Below, one piece after another: positions 15,794 through 23,312 of a DNA stretch of 37,010 bases; the first letter of the stretch is position 1; the number at the start of each line of letters is the position of its first letter. The stretch comes from Spongiactinospora rosea (GTDB taxonomy: Bacteria > Actinomycetota > Actinomycetes > Streptosporangiales > Streptosporangiaceae), in assembly GCF_003315795.1 (NCBI RefSeq), contig NZ_QMEY01000044.1:1-37010 (forward strand). The letters run 5' to 3'. The translations under genes and the position numbers were made by a program. The notes beneath the pieces were generated by a model, which was not told the origin of the DNA, searched no databases, and worked only from the letters and a program-made list of their open reading frames with translations.

Positions 15794-15828
15794 ACAGGGG
15801 TGGACCGCGAATGGCGATCCACCCCTGT
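15794..15828 (-). terminator. Hairpin between rpmA and obgE
   Basis: ACAGGGGTGGA at 15794-15804 pairs perfectly with 15818-15828 (11 bp), and an inner CGC/GCG can extend it. It lies 27 bp after the rpmA stop with no long U-tract. It probably acts as a partial terminator or mRNA stabiliser that sets the ratio of ribosomal proteins to Obg. Confidence 0.7.
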
Positions 15829-15854
15829 CGGATTTAACGTCTACCGGCGCGGAT

Positions 15855-16115
15855 CTACTCCGCGGGCGGGACGACGATGCTCACGGCGCGCCTGCCGCGC
15901 TTGCGGCCGAACTCCACGTGCCCCGCGGCCAGCGCGAACAGCGTGTCGTCGCCACCGCGGCCGACGTTGTCGCCCGGGTGGAAGTGGGTGCCGCGCTGCC
16001 GCACGATGATCTCGCCGGCCTTGACGAGCTGACCGCCGAACCGCTTCACGCCGAGGCGCTTGGCGTTGGAGTCACGGCCGTTCCGCGTGGACGACGCGCC
16101 CTTCTTGTGTGCCAT
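15855..16115 (-). CDS. rpmA: 50S ribosomal protein L27
   Basis: 86 aa, normal length. It starts MAHKKGASSTRNGRDS, followed by KRLGVKRFGGQLVKAGEI and RQRGTHFHPGDNVGRGGDD, which together identify bacterial L27. Its N-terminus reaches the peptidyl-transferase centre. There is no cleavable N-terminal extension of the Firmicute type. ATG at 16115 has GGGAG 8 nt upstream. It lies 18 bp after rplU in the same operon. Confidence 0.98.
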   Translation of the reverse strand: MAHKKGASSTRNGRDSNAKRLGVKRFGGQLVKAGEIIVRQRGTHFHPGDNVGRGGDDTLFALAAGHVEFGRKRGRRAVSIVVPPAE

Positions 16116-16133
16116 CTCGCAAACTCCCGTAAC

Positions 16134-16436
16134 TCAGGACTGGTCGATACCGGTGATCTTCACCTGGGTGTACCGCTGACGGTGGCCCTGGCGCTTCTTG
16201 TAACCGGTCTTGTTCTTGTACTTCAGGATGCGGATCTTGGGGCCCTTGGTCTCGCCCAGGATCTCGGCCGAGACCGTGAACTTGCCCGCCTCGGTGGTCA
16301 CGTCCCCGTCGTTGACGACGAGGATCGTCGGCAGCGAGACCGTGGAACCGACCTCGCCGGCGAGCCTGTCCACCTCAAGGACATCGCCGACGGAGACCTT
16401 CTGCTGCCTGCCGCCGCAACGAACGATCGCGTACAC
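16134..16436 (-). CDS. rplU: 50S ribosomal protein L21
   Basis: 100 aa. The N-terminus YAIVRCGGRQQKVSVGD, the central VGSTVSLPTILVV and the basic C-terminal KYKNKTGYKKRQGHRQ are characteristic of L21. I chose GTG at 16436 because the family starts with M-Y-A-I-V and GAAGGG lies 7 nt upstream. The frame extends to 16496 but those residues do not belong to the family. It is first gene of the rplU-rpmA unit, 201 bp after rne, with a candidate promoter in the gap. Confidence 0.97.
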   Translation of the reverse strand: MYAIVRCGGRQQKVSVGDVLEVDRLAGEVGSTVSLPTILVVNDGDVTTEAGKFTVSAEILGETKGPKIRILKYKNKTGYKKRQGHRQRYTQVKITGIDQS

Positions 16437-16561
16437 CGCGGAACCCTTCTGCTTCGTGCTCGCTGGATGCTGCGCCCCGCATCCGGTCACCATCAATTGT
16501 TTGGACCGACGAACCGGGTAGGCGCGCGAACAGGGCGCGTCTGCGGACGCACCGGTTCACT

Positions 16562-16567
16562 AGGGTA
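16562..16567 (-). promoter_or_regulatory. Candidate -10 for rplU-rpmA
   Basis: TACCCT in the rne-rplU gap fits TAnnnT and would give an rplU leader of roughly 120 nt. That leader contains a small GCGTC/GACGC hairpin. A TTCGAC lies 19 nt upstream as a weak -35. Confidence 0.3.
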
Positions 16568-16637
16568 CCGGATATCGGCAGCCCCGGTCGAACCGGGCGG
16601 AACGTCGGACCGGCCGACCTCGGCCGGATCGTGGCCG

Positions 16638-19460
16638 CTAGTCGGCTTGCTTGGCGGCCCGGCGAGTGCGTCGCCGCCCCCTGCTCGTGCCCTGGGCGGC
16701 CTGATCGTCATCTGCCCGGTCGCCACCAAGCGCATCGGTCACCGTATCACGGCCCGCCTGGTCTCCGGCGGCGACAGCGGAGCCCTCGCCGTTCTTCGAC
16801 AGCTTGCCCGCGACGGCCTTCTCGATCGCCATCTTGCCCTGCGTGCCGCGCGGCTCCGGGACGCCCGGGGCGGGCTCCGTGGAGATGTGCAGCCCGCGGC
16901 CGTTGCAGCACTCGCACGGCGTGGAGAACGCCTCAAGCAGCCCCTGGCCGACCCGCTTGCGGGTCATCTGGACCAGGCCCAGCGAGGTGACCTCGGCCAC
17001 CTGGTGCTTGGTGCGGTCGCGCGCCAGGCACTCCAGCAGCCGCCGCAGCACCAGGTCGCGGTTGCTCTCCAGCACCATGTCGATGAAGTCGATGACGATG
17101 ATGCCGCCGACGTCGCGCAGCCGGAGCTGGCGGACGATCTCCTCGGCCGCCTCCAGGTTGTTGCGGGTGACCGTCTCCTCCAGGTTTCCGCCCTGGCCGG
17201 TGAACTTGCCGGTGTTGACGTCCACCACGGTCATCGCCTCGGTGCGGTCGATGACCAGCGAACCGCCGCTCGGCAGCCACACCTTGCGCTCCAGCGCCTT
17301 GGCGATCTGCTCGTCCACGCGGTAGGCGGCGAACACGTCGGCGTCGTCCTGCCAGCGGGTCACCCGGTCGGCGAGGTGCGGGGCCACGTAGCGGACGTAC
17401 TCGTCCACCGTCTCCCACACGTCACCGGCGACCACCAGCGAGGAGAAGTCCTCGTTGAAGACGTCTCTGACCACGCGGATGGTGAGGTCCGGCTCGGAGT
17501 ACAGCAGCTCGGGCGGCCCGGCGGACTTGGCCTTGCGCTGGATGTTCTCCCACTGCGCCGACAGCCTGGCGACGTCGCGGTCCAGCTCCTCCTCCGAGGC
17601 GCCCTCCGCGGCGGTCCTGACGATCACGCCCGCGTTCTCCGGGGTGACCTTCTTCAGGATGCTCTTCAGGCGCGAGCGCTCCTTGTCGGGCAGCTTGCGC
17701 GAGATGCCGGTCATCGACCCCTCGGGGACGTAGACCAGGTAGCGGCCGGGCAGGCTGATCTGGCTGGTCAGCCGGGCGCCCTTGTGGCCCATCGGGTCCT
17801 TGGTGACCTGCACCAGCACCGACTGGCCCGACTTGAGCGCGGCCTCGATCCGCTTGGGCTGGCCCTCCAGACCGGCGGTGTCGAAGTTGACCTCGCCCGC
17901 GTACAGGACGGCGTTCCTGCCCTTGCCGATGTCGACGAAGGCGGCCTCCATCGAGGGCAGCACGTTCTGGACCTTGCCCAGGTAGACGTTGCCGACGTAG
18001 GACTGACCGGCCTCGCGGTCCACGTAGTGCTCGACGAGCACGCCGTCCTCAAGGACCGCCATCTGGGTACGGCCGCCGGTCCGGCGCACGACCATGACCC
18101 GCTCCACCGACTCGCGGCGGGCCAGGAACTCCGACTCGGTGATGATCGGCGGACGCCTGCGGCCCAGCTCCCTGCCCTCGCGGCGGCGCTGCTTCTTGGC
18201 CTCCAGGCGGGTCGAGCCGCGGACGCTCTGCACCTGGTCGATGGACGTGCTCACCGAACCGCCGCGCCCGGCGCGCGGCGCGCGGATGCGCACCACGGTG
18301 TTGGGCGGGTCGTCGGCGGACGGCTCGGCGCCCTCCTCGCCGCCGCGCCTGCGCCGCCTGCGGCGCCTGCGCGAACCGGTGGCGGTCTCCTCGGACTCCT
18401 CGTCGGCCTGGTCCTCGGCCTCGGCCGCCTCGGTGTCCTCGCCGTCGGCGTCGTCGCGGTCGCGGGCCTTGCCCCGGCCGCGTCCGCCGCGCCTGCGCCG
18501 CCTGCGGCGGCCACCGCCGTCGCCCTGCTCGTCGGCGTCGGTGTCCACGTCGTCGTCGGTGTCGTCGGCCGTCTCGGCCTCTTCGGGCTCGGGCAGCGGC
18601 TCCTCCGCGGCCTCCGGCTCCTCCTCGGGCGCCGCGGCGACCGGCTGGGGAGCCGGGCGCGCGGGCTCGGCCGTACGGGGCTCGGGGGCCTGGAACAGCG
18701 GGGTGAACACGGCGGCGGGAGCCTGGAAGCTCACCGCGGGCGGGCCTGCCGCCAGCCGCTCGTGCGCGCTCAGCCCGAACGGGTCGGCGAACAGCCCGGG
18801 ACGGCCGGCCGCGTCATCGGCGTCCTGGCCGGTCTCCCCGCGCGGCTCCACGTCGAGGTCTTCACCTGCCGGTTCGTCGTCCAGCGGCTCGTTCTCGGGC
18901 AGCGCGAGCAGGTCGTCCTCGGTCGGCGCGGCCTCGGCGGGCGCCCCGGACTCAGGCTCGGACACGGGCTCGGACACGGGCTCGGTGGATCGTTCCGTGG
19001 CGGCCGGCTGCTCCTCGGCCTTCTTCCTGGTGCGGCGGCGCTTGACCGGCGCCTCGGGGACCTCCGCCGTCTCCTCGGCGGGCACCTCAGGGGCGGCCTC
19101 GGGAGCCTCGGTCTTCTTGGTCGTACGGCGGCGCGCGGTCGTCGCCGTCGAGGTGGTCCGGCGCCGGGTGCGCTTGACCGGCTCCTCCTCGGCGACGCTC
19201 TCGGTGGCGCTGTCGGCAGGGGCCTCGGCGGGCGCCTCCTGGGCCACGGGCGGCGCGGCCGGCTCGGCGGGCTCGGCCGCGAAAGCGGGAAGGGTGCGCG
19301 GCGCGGCGGTCGCCGCCACGCTCACGCCGGACTCCTCCGGCTCGGGCGGCGGGCCGGCCGGACGGCTGGCGGCCCGGCGGCGGGGTGTCGTCGTCGGTGG
19401 GTGTTCTGTTGTATCGCCGTCGGGCCGGCCGGCCTCGGCGCCGGGCTCGTTGTCGAGCAT
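16638..19460 (-). CDS. rne: Ribonuclease E/G
   Basis: 940 aa. Endoribonuclease for mRNA decay and rRNA processing. The first ~440 residues are low-complexity, Ala/Glu/Pro-rich and acidic. They contain two Arg tracts (near residues 318 and 368, each 7-9 Arg) and a small VSEP repeat. The conserved core follows: S1-like RNA-binding segment (YVGNVYLGKVQNVLPSMEA, near 480), 5'-sensor/RNase H-like region, catalytic Asp residues in VVDVNTGKFTG (near 745) and VIDFIDM (near 788), and the zinc-link cysteines in PCECCNGRG (near 850). The order matches actinobacterial RNase E, with the scaffold part at the N-terminus rather than the C-terminus as in E. coli. ATG 19460 has GGGAG 9 nt upstream. Confidence 0.96.
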   Translation of the reverse strand: MLDNEPGAEAGRPDGDTTEHPPTTTPRRRAASRPAGPPPEPEESGVSVAATAAPRTLPAFAAEPAEPAAPPVAQEAPAEAPADSATESVAEEEPVKRTRRRTTSTATTARRRTTKKTEAPEAAPEVPAEETAEVPEAPVKRRRTRKKAEEQPAATERSTEPVSEPVSEPESGAPAEAAPTEDDLLALPENEPLDDEPAGEDLDVEPRGETGQDADDAAGRPGLFADPFGLSAHERLAAGPPAVSFQAPAAVFTPLFQAPEPRTAEPARPAPQPVAAAPEEEPEAAEEPLPEPEEAETADDTDDDVDTDADEQGDGGGRRRRRRRGGRGRGKARDRDDADGEDTEAAEAEDQADEESEETATGSRRRRRRRRRGGEEGAEPSADDPPNTVVRIRAPRAGRGGSVSTSIDQVQSVRGSTRLEAKKQRRREGRELGRRRPPIITESEFLARRESVERVMVVRRTGGRTQMAVLEDGVLVEHYVDREAGQSYVGNVYLGKVQNVLPSMEAAFVDIGKGRNAVLYAGEVNFDTAGLEGQPKRIEAALKSGQSVLVQVTKDPMGHKGARLTSQISLPGRYLVYVPEGSMTGISRKLPDKERSRLKSILKKVTPENAGVIVRTAAEGASEEELDRDVARLSAQWENIQRKAKSAGPPELLYSEPDLTIRVVRDVFNEDFSSLVVAGDVWETVDEYVRYVAPHLADRVTRWQDDADVFAAYRVDEQIAKALERKVWLPSGGSLVIDRTEAMTVVDVNTGKFTGQGGNLEETVTRNNLEAAEEIVRQLRLRDVGGIIVIDFIDMVLESNRDLVLRRLLECLARDRTKHQVAEVTSLGLVQMTRKRVGQGLLEAFSTPCECCNGRGLHISTEPAPGVPEPRGTQGKMAIEKAVAGKLSKNGEGSAVAAGDQAGRDTVTDALGGDRADDDQAAQGTSRGRRRTRRAAKQAD

Positions 19461-19526
19461 GCGGGCAATCTCCCGTCAGCTCCCGGGCGCGTCTCCGCGC
19501 CGCGCAGGAGCTCTCGTCGCTGCTGC

Positions 19527-19550
19527 CCGCCCGCCCTTACGGGCGGGCGG
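19527..19550 (-). terminator. 10-bp perfect hairpin before rne
   Basis: CCGCCCGCCC, a TTAC loop and GGGCGGGCGG form a perfect GC stem 8 bp after the TIGR03936 stop and about 66 bp before the rne start. It could be a terminator, or a structure in the rne leader; RNase E controls its own mRNA through its leader in E. coli. Confidence 0.55.
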
Positions 19551-19557
19551 CAAAGTC

Positions 19558-20436
19558 CTATAGGTCGCCGACGACATGCCCGACCGGTCCCGCCTCGCCG
19601 CCGCGCGAAATGTCGCGGTCAAGGCCGAGCGGGTCGGCGGGTTCACCGGTTCTCTCGTCGAGCGGCCCCTGCGCCAGCCTGGTCACCTCGGGGGGTGCCG
19701 GCGGCGCGAAATCTGCCACACGTCGAAGAGCCGTGAGAACGTCGTCGGGTCGAACGGCAGGATTAGCGTGCCGTACCACCATGTGAAGTATGACACATGA
19801 GTGTGCGGCGGCCTGACCTGCTGTTCCGCCTGTTCCCTCGGAGGACCCGCCCATCACCGGATCGGCCGCCCGCAGCACCAGCACCGGACCTCGCGCGTCG
19901 AAGCGGCGAATGCCCTTCTTCGTCAGGCGCTCGACCTCCACGTGCCCGGCGGCGAGGAACTTCTCCACGGCCGCGGCGGCGAGGCCGGGGTCGGCCCCGG
20001 GAAGTCGCATCTCCCAAGCCGAAGCCTCCAGCCGGTCGGCGAGAGAGCCGGCGTGCGCCGCGACGACGTCAAGGATGTCGAGGCCGGGCGGGAGGGACGC
20101 GTCGAGGTCCGCTCGGATCCGCTCGGGCTCGCACGGCGCGGTCACGCCGATCTCCAGGTATTCCGCCTCGCTCGCGACCCCGGTGGGGGCCGCACCCGCG
20201 TAGGAGATCTTCGGGTGGGGAGTGAACCCCGCGCTGAACGCCACCGGAATACCGGCACGGCGCACCGCCCGTTCGACGGCACGCGAGATGTCACGATGGC
20301 TGGTGAAGCGCAGCCGGCCACGCTTGGCGTAACGCACTCGGAGGCGCTGCGCCACGGGCGCGGGCGGTGGCCCTTCAGGAACAGGTTTCAGTGTGCTGTT
20401 GTCCCTTCTTACAACAATCCATGGTCTGGTTGTCAT
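19558..20436 (-). CDS. TIGR03936 / DUF2344 family protein
   Basis: Up to 292 aa. The family core starts at LRVRYAKRGRLRFTSHRD, continues with AGIPVAFSAGFTPHPKISY and PTGVASEAEYLEIGV, and covers about 200 residues. It is a radical-SAM-associated protein that nearly always follows or is fused to a TIGR03960 protein, as here (55-bp gap). Its function is unknown. The start is doubtful. The first 15 codons from ATG 20436 use codons rare in this genome (AGA, AGG, GTA, ATT), and an AAGGGA lies before an in-frame CTG at 20391, just before the VPEGP segment I associate with homologues. The C-terminal 90 residues are variable. Confidence 0.88.
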   Translation of the reverse strand: MTTRPWIVVRRDNSTLKPVPEGPPPAPVAQRLRVRYAKRGRLRFTSHRDISRAVERAVRRAGIPVAFSAGFTPHPKISYAGAAPTGVASEAEYLEIGVTAPCEPERIRADLDASLPPGLDILDVVAAHAGSLADRLEASAWEMRLPGADPGLAAAAVEKFLAAGHVEVERLTKKGIRRFDARGPVLVLRAADPVMGGSSEGTGGTAGQAAAHSCVILHMVVRHANPAVRPDDVLTALRRVADFAPPAPPEVTRLAQGPLDERTGEPADPLGLDRDISRGGEAGPVGHVVGDL

Positions 20437-20491
20437 CCCAGGATAAGCGCTTGACAGCGGAAACTCTCCCGCCCGGTGCGGCCGGGACGGG

Positions 20492-22402
20492 TCACACGAC
20501 GGTCAGAGGCAGCAACTTCCGGCCGGTGGGGCCGATCTGGATCTCCGTTCCCATGGTCGGGCAGACACCGCAGTCATAGCACGGGGTCCAGCGGCAGTCT
20601 TCCACCTCGCCCTCTCCGATGGCGTCCTGCCAGTCCTGCCACAGCCACTCGCGGTCGAGGCCGGCGTCCAGGTGGTCCCACGGAAGGACCTCGTTCTCCT
20701 CGCGCTCGCGCGTGGTGTACCAGGCGAGGTCGATCCCGGCGCGCTCGGCGGCGGCGGCCCAGCGCTCGTAGGAGAAGTGCTCGCTCCAGCCGTCGAAGCG
20801 CCCGCCTGCGGCCCAGACCGCCTCGATGACCGCGCCGACCCTGCGGTCGCCGCGCGACAGCAGGCCCTCCACGATGGACGGCTTGCCGTCGTGGTAGCGG
20901 TAGCCGATGGCCCTGCCGTACTCCTTGTCGCCGCGCAGCGCGGCCTTGAGCGCGGACAGGCGGCGGTCCACGACGTCGGCGTCGCACTGGGCGGCCCACT
21001 GGAACGGCGTGTGCGGCTTGGGCACGAACCCGCCGATGGAGACCGTGCACCGCACGTCGCGCGAACCGGTGGCCTCGCGGCCCGCCTTGATGACCTTCTT
21101 GGCCAGGTCGGCGATGCCGAGCACGTCTTCGTCGGTCTCGGTGGGCAGGCCGCACATGAAGTAGAGCTTGACCTGCCGCCAGCCCTGGCCGTAGGCGGCG
21201 GTGACGGTGCGGATCAGGTCGTCCTCCGTCACCATCTTGTTGATCACCTTGCGCATCCGCTCCGAGCCGCCCTCGGGCGCGAAGGTGAGGCCCGAACGCC
21301 TGCCGTTGCGCGACAGCTCGTTGGCCAGGTCGATGTTGAAGGCGTCGACCCGGGTGGAGGGCAGCGACAGGCTGGTCTGGGTGCCCTCGTAGCGGTCGGC
21401 CAGGCCCTTGGTGACCTCGGCGATCTCCGAGTGGTCGGCCGAGGACAGCGACAGCAGGCCGACCTCGTTGAAGCCGGACTCGGCGATGCCGTTCTGGACC
21501 ATGTCGCCGATGGTGGTGATCGACCGCTCCCGCACCGGGCGGGTGATCATCCCGGCCTGGCAGAACCGGCACCCGCGCGTGCAGCCCCGGAAGATCTCCA
21601 CACTGAACCGCTCGTGGACCGTCTCGGCCAGCGGCACCAGCGGCTTCTTCGGGTAGGGCCACTCGTCGAGGTCCATCACCGTGTGCTTGTGGACCCGCCA
21701 GGGCACGCCGGGGCGGTTGGGCGCGACCCGCCTGATCCGGCCGTCCGGGTGGTACTCCACGTCGTAGAACCTCGGCACGTAGACCCCGCCGGACTCGGCC
21801 AGGCGCATCAGCAGCCCGTCCCGGCCCTCCGGGCGGCCCTCGTCCTTCCACTCCCTGATGACCTCGCTGATGGCGATGGCGATCTGCTCGCCGTCGCCGA
21901 GCACCGCCGCGTCGACGAAGGCGGCGATCGGCTCGGGGTTGAAGGCGGCATGGCCCCCCGCGAGCACGATCGGGTCGTCCTCGCCGCGCTCGGCGGCGTG
22001 CAGCGGGATGCCCGCCAGGTCGAGCGCGGTCAGCAGGTTGGTGTAGCCCAGCTCGGTCGCGAAGGACACGCCGAGCACGTCGAAGGCGCGTACCGGCCGG
22101 TGCGCGTCCACGGTGAACTGCGGCAGGCCCTCGGCGCGCATCAGCGCCTCAAGGTCGGGCCACACCGCGTAGGTGCGCTCGGCGAGCGTGCCGGGCAGCT
22201 CGTTGAGGATTTCGTAAAGGATCTGTACGCCCTGGTTGGGCAGGCCCACCTCGTAGGCGTCCGGGTACATCAACGCCCAGCGGACCTGGGCGTCGTCCCA
22301 GTCTTTGACGGTCGAGTTGAGCTCACCCCCGACATACTGGATCGGCTTTTGCACCTTGGGCAGCAGCGGTTCCAGGCGCGGAAACAGAGACTCGACGGAC
22401 AT
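20492..22402 (-). CDS. TIGR03960 B12-binding-domain radical SAM protein
   Basis: 636 aa. An N-terminal Rossmann-like B12-binding-type domain (about 25-200, e.g. LMYPDAYEVGLPNQG and GHAAFNPEPIAAFVDAAV) precedes a radical SAM barrel. The 4Fe-4S site is CTRGCRFC (CxxxCxxC) near residue 276, followed by SLSSADHSEI and FAPEGGSERMR. A C-terminal Cys cluster, CYDCGVC, could hold another cluster or a metal. The enzyme presumably cleaves SAM to a 5'-deoxyadenosyl radical; the substrate is unknown. Its partner TIGR03936 gene follows, then rne. ATG 22402 has no ribosome binding site, but a TACGCT element lies 6 nt before it. Confidence 0.93.
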   Translation of the reverse strand: MSVESLFPRLEPLLPKVQKPIQYVGGELNSTVKDWDDAQVRWALMYPDAYEVGLPNQGVQILYEILNELPGTLAERTYAVWPDLEALMRAEGLPQFTVDAHRPVRAFDVLGVSFATELGYTNLLTALDLAGIPLHAAERGEDDPIVLAGGHAAFNPEPIAAFVDAAVLGDGEQIAIAISEVIREWKDEGRPEGRDGLLMRLAESGGVYVPRFYDVEYHPDGRIRRVAPNRPGVPWRVHKHTVMDLDEWPYPKKPLVPLAETVHERFSVEIFRGCTRGCRFCQAGMITRPVRERSITTIGDMVQNGIAESGFNEVGLLSLSSADHSEIAEVTKGLADRYEGTQTSLSLPSTRVDAFNIDLANELSRNGRRSGLTFAPEGGSERMRKVINKMVTEDDLIRTVTAAYGQGWRQVKLYFMCGLPTETDEDVLGIADLAKKVIKAGREATGSRDVRCTVSIGGFVPKPHTPFQWAAQCDADVVDRRLSALKAALRGDKEYGRAIGYRYHDGKPSIVEGLLSRGDRRVGAVIEAVWAAGGRFDGWSEHFSYERWAAAAERAGIDLAWYTTREREENEVLPWDHLDAGLDREWLWQDWQDAIGEGEVEDCRWTPCYDCGVCPTMGTEIQIGPTGRKLLPLTVV

Positions 22403-22408
22403 GCCACA

Positions 22409-22414
22409 AGCGTA
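22409..22414 (-). promoter_or_regulatory. Candidate -10 for leaderless TIGR03960 gene
   Basis: TACGCT lies 6 nt before ATG 22402, which lacks a Shine-Dalgarno sequence. It falls in the 16-bp gap after the kinase-like gene, so the radical SAM gene may have its own start site. Confidence 0.4.
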
Positions 22415-22418
22415 ACGG

Positions 22419-23312
22419 CTAGAACGGCTGCCACTGGCGGTCGTCCCCCGCGCGCAGCGAGGCGAGCCGGAAGGACAGGATGTCCGCCGTGGCCGGGTCG
22501 CGGTGCGCGTTGCGCAGCACCGCGGTCAGCGTGCGCAGCTCGCGCATGTCCCGCAGCACCGCGTACCCCTCCCATTCGCGCACGTCATGACCGTAGGACC
22601 GGCAGAACTCGGCGCGCTGCGCGGCCGTGTAGCCGAACCGCGCGCCCTGCAACGTCGGCACCAGGTCGATCTCACGCGGCCCCGCGCTCACCGAATCCCA
22701 GTCGCACAGCAACAGCCGCCCAGATGCACGAATCAGATTCCCCCGGTGTGCGTCACCGTGGATCAACCCGTACGGGAGGGTGAACCGAAGCCGCTCGTAG
22801 TAGGTCTCGGCGAGCGCGGAGCAGCGGTCGAGCAGCCAGCCCCGATCGCCGACGCCGAGCACGCGACAGGCCGCGATGGCCGTCCGCACTGGTCCGAACG
22901 GGTCGTACACCGGCAACTCGAACGGGACCGGCGGCAGGTCGTGCAGCCGCCGGAGCATCGGGCCGAGCGCGGCCGGGTCGTGCCGGTCGCCCTCGTCTTC
23001 CTCGTGGTGCCAGAAGGTGACCAGGAACCCCTCCTCGGCCACCGGCTGTTTGACGTCGAGCGGCCTGGTGGCGGGGTAGCCGCGCTCGGCCAGCCAGCGG
23101 GTCACCCGCAGGGAGGCCACCAGCCTGTCGTACTTGCCCGGAGTGGGCTCGGCGAGGCGCACCACCACGCCCTCCTCGGGCAGGTGGTAGACGGTACTGG
23201 CGAAGCTGCGCATCAGCCTGGCCCCCGCGGGGTCCAGGCCGGCCGCCCGGCAGGCCCGTTGCAGCGCCGCGACGGCGCCGGTCAGTACGCCGTCCCCAGC
23301 GCTTATGGTCAT
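22419..23312 (-). CDS. Aminoglycoside-phosphotransferase-fold kinase
   Basis: 297 aa, APH/choline-kinase superfamily. The catalytic loop GLIHGDAHRGNLI (HGDxHxxN) is near residue 195, and the metal-binding LLCDWDSVSAGPREIDL is near residue 212. An N-terminal lobe contains VVVRLAEPTPGKYDRL. It should transfer a phosphate from ATP to a small molecule or a sugar. Nothing links it to antibiotic resistance, since most chromosomal actinobacterial members have unknown substrates. The start ATG 23312 overlaps the stop of the regulator by 1 nt (TGATG), with GGGAG upstream, so the two are co-translated. It closes a three-gene cassette. Confidence 0.88.
   Translation of the reverse strand: MTISAGDGVLTGAVAALQRACRAAGLDPAGARLMRSFASTVYHLPEEGVVVRLAEPTPGKYDRLVASLRVTRWLAERGYPATRPLDVKQPVAEEGFLVTFWHHEEDEGDRHDPAALGPMLRRLHDLPPVPFELPVYDPFGPVRTAIAACRVLGVGDRGWLLDRCSALAETYYERLRFTLPYGLIHGDAHRGNLIRASGRLLLCDWDSVSAGPREIDLVPTLQGARFGYTAAQRAEFCRSYGHDVREWEGYAVLRDMRELRTLTAVLRNAHRDPATADILSFRLASLRAGDDRQWQPF

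Noticed and set aside
15918..19736. A 1272-aa open frame on the plus strand opposite rne and rplU
   Set aside because: It is a GC-bias shadow. The minus strand carries clear rne and ribosomal protein motifs, and the plus translation is low-complexity with no recognisable family.
20672..22783. A 703-aa plus-strand frame, and similar long frames at 26803-28674 and 12000-13385
   Set aside because: All are antisense to well-identified genes (radical SAM protein, PBP2, proA) and share their third-codon GC pattern.
22419..23312. Aminoglycoside resistance gene
   Set aside because: Only the kinase fold is shared. Chromosomal APH-fold proteins of this kind are common and usually unrelated to drug resistance.
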